NCBI GenBank assembly: GCA_027046245.1
Contig: JALTZJ010000015.1
Coordinates: forward strand, 1 to 64,000
Reading direction: 5' to 3'
Source of the DNA: Acidilobaceae archaeon
Lineage (GTDB): Archaea > Thermoproteota > Thermoprotei_A > Sulfolobales > Acidilobaceae
Length of the DNA stretch: 64,000 nt
Part shown: one piece after another, positions 49,201 through 57,905 of the stretch
How the letters are laid out: each line of letters starts with the position of its first letter
Numbering within the stretch: position 1 is the stretch's first letter
Notes under the pieces: generated by a model
Database searches by the model: none
What the model saw: only the letters and a program-made list of their open reading frames with translations
What the model was told of the DNA's origin: nothing
Made by a program: the position numbers and the translations under genes

Positions 49201-50712
49201 TCTAGCAGCGTCGATAGCTTCCCTCGCCGCCTCTATCGCCTCCTCAGCTGTCTCCCTAGCCTCCTCCATGGCCTCCCTCAGGGCCTCGGCCCTGTCGAGG
49301 GCTTCTTCTGCAAGATCGAGGGCTTCCTCCGCCTGCTCTAACAGCTGTTCAGCCTCTTCGAGCCTCCCCTCGTCTATAGCCGTTAATGCTCTCTCTGCCA
49401 GCCTCTGGGCCTCTCTAGCAAGCTCTAGGGCCCTCTGGGCCTCTTCGGCCGGGCTACCTCCTTCGGCCGCGAGCTTTTCTGCCTTCCTAGCTAGCTCCTC
49501 CGCGTCGTTTATGAGGTTCTTGGCCTTCTCAGCAAGCTCTCTAGCCCTGCGGTCCTCCTCGTCTCCAGTAGCCTTGCCTGCGTCAAGCGACGCGGCGACG
49601 GCCTCAATAGTGCCCTCCGCCTCCTCGACTAGAACTCTGGCTTCTCCTATGAGTAGGGCCGCCTCCGCTGCGTCACCCGAGTCTAGCCTTGCCAGTGCAT
49701 CCTCAAGCTTCTGCCTGGCCTCTCCCAGCCTCTCCAGGGCTTCCTCAAGCGTTTCAGCATTGTCACTGCCCGCGAGTTCTAGGAGAGCCTCAGCTCTAAT
49801 CTGGAGATCGTCTATCTTAGCCAGGAGCCTCTCGGCGGTAACCCTAAGTCCCCTGGCAACACCATCCCTTGCATCTTCTCCGGCGGTCTCCGAGAGCTGC
49901 ATAGCTGTTTCAATGGCACTTCTAGCTCTCTCCAGGCTCTCAAGGGCTATCCTTAGTGCAGCCTGAGCCTCTTCATCTTGCACGCGTTCAGCAACCCTCT
50001 GTAGAACCTCGATAGCTCTCTCTACGCCGCTGAGTGCCTCATCCAAGGGAGAACCGGCCTCGACGGACGACATGGCGGCCTTTACAGCCCTGACTCCCGT
50101 CTCGGAGGCTGCAACAGCCTCTACCTTGACATTAACAGTGGCTAGTATAGTGAGAGCTTCCTCTATCCTGCCTTCGGCAGCGCTCCTTAAGGCGCTCGCG
50201 AGGCTTAGAAGATCGGGCCTGCCTAGCTCCTCCGCTATAACCTCAAGTCTGTCAGCGACTTCGACAGCGATCGCTGCTAAGACGGACTCGCCGGCCCTCT
50301 CACTAGCAGCCTCGGCAACAAGGGAGCCCACCTTAGTTATCATTCTGTCAAGCTCGACTACTAGAGCCTCAAGCTCGCTAGCTTCGAGTGATTCTAAGTT
50401 CTCGTCCGCAAGTCCCAGTAGCTCCTCTACCCTCTCCCTCTCGCCAGTGCCAAGCTCGTCAAGAACCCAGGGATTCTCTTCCACTATCTTCTGTAGAATT
50501 AAGAGTCTCACCTTTACCTGAGCAGAAAGCTCCTCCCTAAGCCTGGCAGTTTCGCCGCCCTGCTGGGCTAGAGCAACTACGCCAGTGGCAGCGTAGTACA
50601 CGCTATTGAATATCATCAGCGCTGTTAGTAGTACGGCAAATAGCCTCACAGCCTGGAGCCTCAAGGTGCATCCACCCTCCGGTGCCCCCGGAGGCTCTAA
50701 ACTGGGTTCCAT
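46213..50712 (-). CDS. Giant (1499 aa) secreted/membrane-anchored helical-repeat protein
   Basis: N-terminal hydrophobic segment LFAVLLTALMIFNSVYYAATGVVALA, then Glu/Ala/Leu-rich repeats with recurrent xGD/NxxxA turns. Confidence 0.9.
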   Translation of the reverse strand: MEPSLEPPGAPEGGCTLRLQAVRLFAVLLTALMIFNSVYYAATGVVALAQQGGETARLREELSAQVKVRLLILQKIVEENPWVLDELGTGERERVEELLGLADENLESLEASELEALVVELDRMITKVGSLVAEAASERAGESVLAAIAVEVADRLEVIAEELGRPDLLSLASALRSAAEGRIEEALTILATVNVKVEAVAASETGVRAVKAAMSSVEAGSPLDEALSGVERAIEVLQRVAERVQDEEAQAALRIALESLERARSAIETAMQLSETAGEDARDGVARGLRVTAERLLAKIDDLQIRAEALLELAGSDNAETLEEALERLGEARQKLEDALARLDSGDAAEAALLIGEARVLVEEAEGTIEAVAASLDAGKATGDEEDRRARELAEKAKNLINDAEELARKAEKLAAEGGSPAEEAQRALELAREAQRLAERALTAIDEGRLEEAEQLLEQAEEALDLAEEALDRAEALREAMEEARETAEEAIEAAREAIDAAREAVTRAEAAGLPGEARQKLEEAKQKLEEALAKLEEAIAALENGDYEEAQEKAMEAMELAGEAARLAAEAMELAARHQAETASVRAEIAVERLRAEILSVVIEAAKAFVNSEDLATAEDQVAQAMERLDQAEQALEEDRIEDARSLVEEARQLLDQAEALVAGVMSESLPLEAKILVTDVEARKLEVAVKILEKKAERVGDEEAEQMLEEADDLIDEAQKKLDKAKAALFRGDNEEAEQYYGEARQLLDQARSLVLEAARKLAESIGGDTADIAREIATLQVEAAKIAGEARKLAESGAPERVKEKAMAALDLAESALNLLDEAEDELEDGNVAEARRLVGEARGLIEQARAMLEQAKKEMERVKEEADKIGKEAEKLREKIEEKLDEARSVAAKAEELGVEEAKDMAEEAESLLENAASLVEEAVSDADNGDIESAWEKLEEARSLYKEAARLVEKAKEIIDEYLEGEMEEVRGEIAEVRAKAEVMLEKIGELRAKAEELDASDVIELLDQAEALVEEAQRQLDQAEEALDQGDIEGAREHLENAMQLLDDAEEYVEEAKHMLKSHEEANAILREIEEKMERVEALRDEAETLLEKAVQMNSDEATSKLEEAMTLLEEAKELLDEAKDAAEDGDVDDARELLIEAEDLMEEARTLIEEARRILERAEESLSSIEPLLLVAETQTTALRNLAEKMNNANAFNSENIRKALDYIEAAETAIERAREAAANGDTNAAFSSILNAYEALGKAREKLLEGVKEAGDREWEDEGWDSTYSRHGDDEGRGGIMPAAAETARVMTLIEISNEYLEALDWLVVGNHDALNSDNVDAVLNAYYDVYSALEELVDAMVALAEGNIDNATSAADDAWSKLADAMASASQAKEVLTGEGLGGYVSEASQLLAEALNLWRRALDALNNSEPGSDNARKAGEAAKYILKAVMTLHEAAAKAVGDDNGYHEYALERALEAARQYIDAARELLESNSQGENNVFVARIAASR

Positions 50713-50765
50713 TCAGCTTAAGGACCTCCTAGTGGAACGGTTCCGCTCTCTGTTCCACGCCTTGG

Positions 50766-50835
50766 TTGACTAGTTTCAGGTTTATGCCGTGTTTGCGTGT
50801 AAGAGTTAAGGGTGGAGGCGGTACCGGCTAGTCAA
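50766..50835. promoter_or_regulatory. Inverted repeat TTGACTAG/CTAGTCAA in divergent intergenic region
   Basis: TTGACTAG 50766-50773 and CTAGTCAA 50828-50835. Confidence 0.4.
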
Positions 50836-50847
50836 GGGTATTGAGCC

Positions 50848-51948
50848 GTGAGCGGCATTAGTGCGGTGTCATCCGTTTTCGTAGCTATACTTGTATTATC
50901 CATATTAGGATTAGTATTTGCCTGGCCGGCCATGGCGGCTCAGGTAGTGAGCGAGAAGCTAGTGATAGCAGGTGACGGGGCCGCGAGGGTTGTGCTCGAG
51001 GTCCAGCTGGATGCCGGTGTAAACGAGGTCCTCTTGCCGGCCCCACCGATACCGGCTAGTATAGTAGTCGAGTTCCAGGGCGAGGTTCTACCCGCTATCT
51101 ACGAGCCAGACCCCGAGCCTGGAATGCTGATAATAGCCGTTGAGGCTCCGGGAGTAGCCAGCATAAACTACCTAGCATCGGTGACCGTCGATAACGGGGT
51201 TGTAACTGTAACGTACAAACCCGTGACGGGAGAGGCGCAGCTGATCGTTGAGCCTGGGGTAGTGCTGCTCAACGCCCCCGCATCTGCAGTTGAATACGGA
51301 GTCGAAGGAGGCAACCTGGTAATCGTGTTTACCGGGGAGGAAATAATAAAGTACACACTAAGCGTAGAGCCGCCGCCTCAAGAGACGCAGACAGCAACAG
51401 GAACGACAACCACCACTACAGAGACGGTAACCGAGGAGCAGACCCAAGCAGAGACGACAACCGAAGCCGCCGGGCAGGAAGAGGCACCTGCTCAGGAGGC
51501 AGAGGCCGAAGAGCCTGGAGAGGGGGAGCCTCGAGATGAGGGCCTCCCGGTAGCTGCTTTCTTGCTGGCTGCTATCGTCATAGGAGGACTGCTGGCTGCA
51601 TTGTTCTTCCTTAGGAGCCGTGGGGGCCAGGTAGGCGGCAGGAGCGCCCCGACCCCTCCGCCTTCTACAGGCTCTCAGAGCATGGCACCGGAGGAGTCTG
51701 GGGAGGCGGTGGAGGCGTCAATAGACTACAGTGCGGATCTTGACGATGTCGACAGGAGAATAATTGAGGTGCTCCGGAGCGCCGGGGGAGAGCTTTACCA
51801 GAGCGATATTCAGAGGCTGACGGGCCTCCCTAAGACGACGGTGTGGAGGCATATAAGGAAGCTGGTGGAGGCTGGCATCCTAGAAGTTATCAAGGAGGGT
51901 AAGGCTAACAGGGTTAGACTGATAAGGGACCCCATACAGGGGGGTTAG
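50848..51948 (+). CDS. Membrane-spanning wHTH regulator (extracellular domain + TM + cytoplasmic winged helix)
   Basis: N-terminal signal, Thr-rich stalk, TM (AAFLLAAIVIGGLLAALFFLRSRGG), C-terminal DDVDRRIIEVLRSAGGELYQSDIQRLTGLPKTTVWRHIRKLVEAGIL. Confidence 0.85.
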   Translation: MSGISAVSSVFVAILVLSILGLVFAWPAMAAQVVSEKLVIAGDGAARVVLEVQLDAGVNEVLLPAPPIPASIVVEFQGEVLPAIYEPDPEPGMLIIAVEAPGVASINYLASVTVDNGVVTVTYKPVTGEAQLIVEPGVVLLNAPASAVEYGVEGGNLVIVFTGEEIIKYTLSVEPPPQETQTATGTTTTTTETVTEEQTQAETTTEAAGQEEAPAQEAEAEEPGEGEPRDEGLPVAAFLLAAIVIGGLLAALFFLRSRGGQVGGRSAPTPPPSTGSQSMAPEESGEAVEASIDYSADLDDVDRRIIEVLRSAGGELYQSDIQRLTGLPKTTVWRHIRKLVEAGILEVIKEGKANRVRLIRDPIQGG

Positions 51949-52046
51949 CTCCCACATAATCTCCTCATATATACTACTGCTTCTTCACATTAGAATTATG
52001 CTAATGCCCCACACTTTCTCCTTGGAAGTTACGGGGTGTATGAGGC

Positions 52047-53237
52047 TTGGCCGCGAAGCAGCAAGTAGAGTGCGTCAAGGAGGGCAATTATATCAGAGTC
52101 CCTAAGGGCCTTGTGAACGTTATAGTGGATGAGACTAAGATTAGCGGCGTCGACCCCAAGGGCGAGGCAACAATATACAGGGGCTACACGATAGAGGATA
52201 TAGGGGAGCACGCTAGCTTCTACGAGGCGACGCACCTAATCCTCTATGGCCGCCTGCCCTGCGATGAAGAGTTGAAGGAGATTAAGGCTAAGATAGACAA
52301 GTATAGGGGCATGGTCCCCGAGAAGATCTTCGACGCGCTGAAATACGTGCCAGCTACTCACCCAATGTACTATGGAATCTATGGAGTAAGCCTCCTAGGT
52401 CAGTACTATGCTCCCGACTGGCGCTTCGACGAGGACTTCCTCTACGACCACGCCCTCAGGGTGACGGCGCAGCTCCCAGTAATATTCGCTGCAGGCTGGC
52501 ACCTAGCAAGGAACGGCACCTTCTACAGGCCCGACCCCACCAAGGACCACGCATGGGACGTACTACGCATGATCATAGGCAGGGAGCCCAGCGAGATCGA
52601 GGCGAGAGCCTTCGAGTCAACCCTAGTACTATACATGGACCACGGCTTCAACGCCTCAACCTTCACGGTTAGGGTAATAGCCAGCACCCTGAGCGACCTA
52701 TACAGCGCCATAGCAGGCGGCATAGCAGCGCTCAAGGGCCCGCTACACGGCGGCGCCAACGAGAAGGCCATGGAAATGTTCCTAGAGGCCCAGCAGAAGG
52801 CCGAGGCCAAGGGCGTACCGCTATACGAGTACATAGAGGAGTACATCAAGGAGAAGCTAGCCAAGAAGGAGAAGATCATGGGCTTCGGCCACCGCATCTA
52901 CAAGCTCCACGACCCGAGAACAGACGTCGCGAAGAAATACGTAGAGAAGCTGAAGAACGGCGACTACTGGATGAAGGTTATCAAGAAGGCCGAGGAGGTC
53001 ATGTGGAACGAGAAGAAGATACCGGCCAACATAGACCTGTACACCGGCGTACTCTACTACCAGCTAGACATACCGATACCAATGTACACCCCGATCTTCG
53101 CGATGGGCAGGGTAGTCGGGTGGAGCGCCCACTACATAGAGCAGGTACTCAACAACAAGCTAATAAGGCCCACGGAGAAGTACGTAGGCCCTACCGGCCT
53201 CAAGTACGTGCCGCTAGAGGAGCGCTGCAAGAAGTAA
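52047..53237 (+). CDS. gltA: Citrate synthase
   Basis: YRGYTIEDI, LKGPLHGGANEKAMEM, IMGFGHRIYKLHDPR. Confidence 0.97.
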   Translation: MAAKQQVECVKEGNYIRVPKGLVNVIVDETKISGVDPKGEATIYRGYTIEDIGEHASFYEATHLILYGRLPCDEELKEIKAKIDKYRGMVPEKIFDALKYVPATHPMYYGIYGVSLLGQYYAPDWRFDEDFLYDHALRVTAQLPVIFAAGWHLARNGTFYRPDPTKDHAWDVLRMIIGREPSEIEARAFESTLVLYMDHGFNASTFTVRVIASTLSDLYSAIAGGIAALKGPLHGGANEKAMEMFLEAQQKAEAKGVPLYEYIEEYIKEKLAKKEKIMGFGHRIYKLHDPRTDVAKKYVEKLKNGDYWMKVIKKAEEVMWNEKKIPANIDLYTGVLYYQLDIPIPMYTPIFAMGRVVGWSAHYIEQVLNNKLIRPTEKYVGPTGLKYVPLEERCKK

Positions 53238-53354
53238 GCTCAAGAAGTAAGACAAAGATTAAGCGGGGGAGGGGCGTAGGGCCCCAGCACATCCCCCACA
53301 ATTTTATTTAAGTATGATACTCTCTATCCCAGTCAAAAACTGTTTCCTTGGTGT

Positions 53355-53804
53355 TTAACCCTTTTTCTTTTCGGCCTCCTCCATGCTGTTAAGGCAGGCG
53401 CCTAGGTTCTTTGCTAGCATTAACAGGAATCCTAGGCCCTTCTGGACGTCCTTGTCGCCCATCATCCTCATGGCGCCGAACATGCCTACCCGCGGGGCCT
53501 TGGCAGGGTCTGTCTGGCTTAGCCCCTTGAAGGTGCAGTACATGGCTTTCTCAGTGTTCATCCTCGCATCAACGAACTCACCTACCTCTAGTTTACCGAT
53601 GCCGCCTGCCACTGCTTGGAGAAGCGCTAGCTGCCTGAAGAGCGTGTAGTCGCTGGTGAACAGCTCTACTAGCTTGTCCCCGCTCTCGGCTATGGCTTTC
53701 AGCCAGCCTAGTAGGCCGCTCTTCTTTAGCATGACGGCTACTTCAATTAGCTCTGCCAGGGCCTCGGCCTCAGCCTCACTTATCCTCTTAGCCGCCTCCG
53801 CCAT
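53355..53804 (-). CDS. DUF1641 family protein
   Basis: Sequence layout and position directly downstream of SQR. Confidence 0.8.
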   Translation of the reverse strand: MAEAAKRISEAEAEALAELIEVAVMLKKSGLLGWLKAIAESGDKLVELFTSDYTLFRQLALLQAVAGGIGKLEVGEFVDARMNTEKAMYCTFKGLSQTDPAKAPRVGMFGAMRMMGDKDVQKGLGFLLMLAKNLGACLNSMEEAEKKKG

Positions 53805-53827
53805 CCCATTTCACCCCCTCCACTCCT

Positions 53828-55000
53828 TCACCTCAGGCTGTCAAGCCAGCTCTTGTAGAAGCCCATCTTAAAGAGCCTTGCCAGGCTACTTATAGGTCCT
53901 AGGTAGCACCTGTTGCCCCACTCGTACTTCCCTGTCTCGGGGTTGTAGCGGATCTCGCAGTGGCCCATGAATCCCTTGTCCTTCAAGTAGCCTGCGCAGG
54001 TGGCCGTGGGCATGCTGTACCTCGGGTAGAAGCCTATGAGCTCTGCTAGCAGGTTATTAGTTGCTACTAGGCTGGCGTTGTGGACGAAGACTCCTGCGAG
54101 GCTTATTCCTGCGGGCATCATGCTGTGCTCCCCCACCATATACACATTGTCGTAGTCTGGATGCTGGAATGTTGGCGCCTTTGCCGGGGCGAACCTGGGG
54201 TCCTGCTTCCAGACGAAGCCCTCACTCTTCTTCAGGGGCTCGGGCAGGCCTGGCGGCGGGATCTTTATTAGCAGGTCGAACTTTTCCTCCACGTTGGCGG
54301 TTCTCACGACATTGTTGGCCACGTCGACCTCCTGGGTGCCCTTGTGTACCACGTACTCGACGCCTAGCTCGTCAAAGGCGTCGAACCACATCTTATGGAG
54401 GTCCTTGCCCAGCGGGGTCACGGGCTTGGGGTCGGGCGTCAACACGGTTACCTCCGCCTTTATCCCGGCATTCCTGAAGCTCGTCGCCAGCACGGTGGCG
54501 GCCTCGTAGGGGTAGATGCCGCATCGGTATGGGGCCTCGGGTATGAATATCACGAGCTTGCCTCCCTTGAAGCGGCGCAGCGCCTCCCTCAGCTTCACAG
54601 CTCCCTCTAGATCGTAGTTGTGATAGCCGGCCTCGGCCAGGCCAGGGTACTTGTTCCACTCATAGCTGGTGCCTAGCGCCACTATTAGGTAGTCGTAGTC
54701 TAGTCTCCTGCCGCTGGCGGTTATCACAGTGTGATTCGCCGCATCTATCCTATCGACCGGATCTACCAGGACGTTGACTCCGTAGTATTTGCCTAGGTTC
54801 TCTATAGGGGCGTAGGTCTCCTCGGGAGCTGCCTCCCCCATGGCTACGTCGAAGAAGAGCGGGGGCATGTAGTGGCGGCTCTCCTTCGTTACAAGAGTTA
54901 CCTCTACGTCGAGCCCATTCTTCTGCGCCTCGCTCGATATTATCTTCGCTGATGCTACTCCGCCGACGCCGCCACCGATTATGACTACCTTCTTGGCCAA
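53828..55000 (-). CDS. sqr: Sulfide:quinone oxidoreductase-type FAD protein
   Basis: KKVVIIGGGVGGVASAKII, PEAPYRCGIYPYEAA, VYMVGEHSMMPAGISLAG. Confidence 0.85.
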   Translation of the reverse strand: MAKKVVIIGGGVGGVASAKIISSEAQKNGLDVEVTLVTKESRHYMPPLFFDVAMGEAAPEETYAPIENLGKYYGVNVLVDPVDRIDAANHTVITASGRRLDYDYLIVALGTSYEWNKYPGLAEAGYHNYDLEGAVKLREALRRFKGGKLVIFIPEAPYRCGIYPYEAATVLATSFRNAGIKAEVTVLTPDPKPVTPLGKDLHKMWFDAFDELGVEYVVHKGTQEVDVANNVVRTANVEEKFDLLIKIPPPGLPEPLKKSEGFVWKQDPRFAPAKAPTFQHPDYDNVYMVGEHSMMPAGISLAGVFVHNASLVATNNLLAELIGFYPRYSMPTATCAGYLKDKGFMGHCEIRYNPETGKYEWGNRCYLGPISSLARLFKMGFYKSWLDSLR

Positions 55001-55047
55001 AATTTATCACCCCGGCACGAAACCTACTCAATAGCTTTTCAAGTGCC

Positions 55048-55060
55048 TATATACTTTTAA
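55048..55060 (-). promoter_or_regulatory. Putative TATA/BRE upstream of sqr
   Basis: Minus-strand aactttttaaaag about 50 nt before the sqr start. Confidence 0.4.
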
Positions 55061-55103
55061 AAAGTTCAAAGTTAATATGGCATAAATACAGATTATTCCA
55101 ATA

Positions 55104-55991
55104 TTAGAATATATATGAATAAATATTGTCGTGGTACGCTAGTAGGCCTAAGGCAGCCGCTATAACATCTAGAACAGAACCGGGATTCCAGCCCCGAGGC
55201 CTCCACAAGCTGTCGAGCCACTCAACAGCCTCCCTAACCCCCCTATCCCGGGCAAGCTCGAGGGCCCTGCTGGCCTCAGCGATGCTCTGAAGATACGCCC
55301 TCCCGCCATACTTTTGATATATCAGCGTGTCGCCCCACTCGGCCAGCCCTTTGAGTATAGCCCAGAGAACAGCCTCCTCGAATCCCTCCCCTTCACCTAG
55401 CTTCCCCTTTATAATGCTTGCAGCCTCGAGGGTCCGCGGGTAGCCCCCAGCAATCTCCCCGTGAACAACATCCCAGTCGGCGCCGCGGAGCAGCGAGGCG
55501 AGGTCAATGCTAGCCTCTCCCGGCCTTGACGCGTCGGGGAGCGGCCCCTCGTAACGACCCAGATGGCTAGGCCCTAGCACGGATAGCACCTCAAGATAGA
55601 GCCTAGCCTCCTCGACGCCGCTACACTTCAAGGCAAACCTAGTAGCTTCAAGAGCATGCTCAACCCTGCCCCGTGGAGCGCTAGCGGAGGCTGCAGCGAG
55701 GGGGAGGACCAGCATGAAGCTTCCAAGAGCCACATTAGACTTGAGCCTAGGAGCAACCATACTCTTATAGAGGCTCAGCCCCCTAAGGAGGGGCCTCCCG
55801 CTGCAGCCCTTCAGGGCAGCATTACAAGCCTCTACTAGTATCGGCGTCACCAGGGTAGCATGGGCAGCGAAGGAGAACACGTTCTTATCGCTATGACTAG
55901 CAAGCCTGGTTACTGCACCAGGCTTAGGGTGCACTAGGGGTTCTAAGTGGAGGCCTGTCGCTAGCAGAGCAGCTCTACTGCACTCGTCCAT
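55104..55991 (-). CDS. Triphosphoribosyl-dephospho-CoA synthase (CitG/MdcB)-like protein
   Basis: LEPLVHPKPGAVTRLASHSDKNVFSF...KYGGRAYLQ signature. Confidence 0.8.
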   Translation of the reverse strand: MDECSRAALLATGLHLEPLVHPKPGAVTRLASHSDKNVFSFAAHATLVTPILVEACNAALKGCSGRPLLRGLSLYKSMVAPRLKSNVALGSFMLVLPLAAASASAPRGRVEHALEATRFALKCSGVEEARLYLEVLSVLGPSHLGRYEGPLPDASRPGEASIDLASLLRGADWDVVHGEIAGGYPRTLEAASIIKGKLGEGEGFEEAVLWAILKGLAEWGDTLIYQKYGGRAYLQSIAEASRALELARDRGVREAVEWLDSLWRPRGWNPGSVLDVIAAALGLLAYHDNIYSYIF

Positions 55992-56162
55992 GACCCGTTA
56001 ACCCTTCAACACGGTGCACTACTAGGCCTAGACTCAACGAGGTTACTAGGGCCCGTCTAGGCCTTAAAGCGATGAAAACTCTCCCGTGAGGGCCCCTTAG
56101 ATTAACACTAACCTGCGCACCGCTACTCTCTCCCTGGGAAACTAGGGCTGGTGTAAGGGACC

Positions 56163-56459
56163 TTGAACGAGGATTGGTGCAGTACCGTGGATAAGCTCTC
56201 AGCTCTTGCCCGTCTAGAGCTGGGCGGCGATGAAAGGGAGAGGATGTGCAGGGAGGTAAAGGTTATAGCAGAGTATTTGAGGGGCGTGGGCGAAGCCCTC
56301 AAGGGCGTCGAGGCCGAGCCACTCTACCACGTGTGGGAGGAGGAGAGCTGGCTCAGGCCCGGAGGAGAGCGTGAGCCTGTTGATCTAGCCTGGGTTGTAG
56401 GCAGTGATAGGGTCGACGAGGAGGGCCGCTTGAAGGTGCCATGGAGGGAGGTGAAGTAG
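56163..56459 (+). CDS. gatC: Asp/Glu-tRNA(Asn/Gln) amidotransferase subunit C
   Basis: DKLSALARLELGGDERERMCREVKVIAEYL; next to gatA. Confidence 0.9.
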   Translation: MNEDWCSTVDKLSALARLELGGDERERMCREVKVIAEYLRGVGEALKGVEAEPLYHVWEEESWLRPGGEREPVDLAWVVGSDRVDEEGRLKVPWREVK

Positions 56460-56462
56460 GCG

Positions 56463-57905
56463 GTGCACAGGACCCCAGGAATAGCGGATCTCCTATACGC
56501 CTACGCTAATGGCGACATGGATCCGGTGGAGCACGCAGCTAGGGTGCTAGAGGAGATAAGGCGCTGGGAGCCTAAGGTTAACGCCTTCATATCCCTAGAG
56601 GATCCGGAGCTAGTGCTTGAGGCCGCAGAGGATGCCGGAAAGAGGTGGAAGAGGGGGGAGGCGAGGCCCCTAGAGGGAATACTAGTAGGAGTAAAGGACA
56701 ACATATCCACAAGCTTCCTACCTACAACCGCTGCCTCTAGAATGCTAGACCCCTACGTGCCACCCTACAACGCCACAGTAGTAGACCGCCTCCTAGAGAG
56801 GGGCGCCATAATCCATGGAAAACTAAACCTAGACGAGTTCGCCATGGGCAGCACAGGCGAGTTCAGCGCCTTCGGCCCCACAAGGAACCCTTGGAGCCTT
56901 GATAGGGTGCCCGGCGGGAGCAGCAGCGGCAGCGGGGCATGCCTGGCATACGCGGGCTGCGACGGAGCCCTGGGGAGCGATACAGGCGGGAGCGTCAGGC
57001 TACCAGCAGCCTACACTGCAACAGTGGGGCTAAAGCCCACATACGGCCTCGTCTCTAGAAGGGGCCTTATACCCTACGGGAACAGTCTCGAGCAGATAAG
57101 CCCCATGGCGAGGAGCGTGCGCGATGTAGCACTGCTACTTGAAGCAATAGCGGGCTGGGATCCCGGCGACGCCACTAGCCTAAGAACCGAAGCCCCTAGC
57201 CTCTCGGGCCTCAAGCCGGCGGAGCCAGGCGAGGTTAGGGTCTGCGTGCCGCGCGGGCTGCCAGAGCTCGCCGAGGAGCCTGTCAGAAAGGCGTTCTACT
57301 CGCTCCTCGAGAGGCTTGAATCCGAGGGAGCCAGTGTTGGCGAGGTCGAGATGCGCGGTGTGGAGAGAGCGCTGCCCGCATACTATACTATAGCTCTTGC
57401 AGAGGCCGCTAGCAACCTAGCAAGGTATGACGGCACCCTGTACCCTATGAGGGGCGAGAGCGGCGAGTACTGGCGCTACATAGCCCAGGCTAGGGGCAGG
57501 GGCTTCGGATTCGAGGTAAAGAAGAGAATACTAATGGGCGTCTACGTTCTTAGTGAGGGCTACAGGGATGAGTACTACGTAGCAGCCACTAGGCTCAGGA
57601 GGCTCGTTAGAGACGAGGTACTCAGGGCTACTAGGGGTTGTATACTGGCTACGCCTGCGAGCCCCGTGATGCCGCCCAGACTGGGGGAGAGGATAGGGGA
57701 CCCACTCAAGCTCTACGCTATGGACGCTTACACCGTTATAGCAAACCTAGCCGGGGTGCCGGCTCTAGTGCAGCCAGCGGGCTTCCACGAAGGGCTGCCC
57801 ATAGGGGTTCAGTTCATGGCTGGAAGGCTAGGCGAGCCCCAGCTCATCAGGCTAGGGCTCCTAGTTGAGGAGCTTACAGGTCTAGCGGAGGTGGTAGCGG
57901 GATGA
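56463..57905 (+). CDS. gatA: Asp/Glu-tRNA amidotransferase subunit A
   Basis: [42 protein letters not shown] amidase signature. Confidence 0.97.
   Translation: MHRTPGIADLLYAYANGDMDPVEHAARVLEEIRRWEPKVNAFISLEDPELVLEAAEDAGKRWKRGEARPLEGILVGVKDNISTSFLPTTAASRMLDPYVPPYNATVVDRLLERGAIIHGKLNLDEFAMGSTGEFSAFGPTRNPWSLDRVPGGSSSGSGACLAYAGCDGALGSDTGGSVRLPAAYTATVGLKPTYGLVSRRGLIPYGNSLEQISPMARSVRDVALLLEAIAGWDPGDATSLRTEAPSLSGLKPAEPGEVRVCVPRGLPELAEEPVRKAFYSLLERLESEGASVGEVEMRGVERALPAYYTIALAEAASNLARYDGTLYPMRGESGEYWRYIAQARGRGFGFEVKKRILMGVYVLSEGYRDEYYVAATRLRRLVRDEVLRATRGCILATPASPVMPPRLGERIGDPLKLYAMDAYTVIANLAGVPALVQPAGFHEGLPIGVQFMAGRLGEPQLIRLGLLVEELTGLAEVVAG

Noticed and set aside
49091-49966. Ser/Ala-rich plus-strand ORFs opposite the giant protein
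   Set aside because: Antisense of GAG/GCC-rich repeat codons; no independent coding support.
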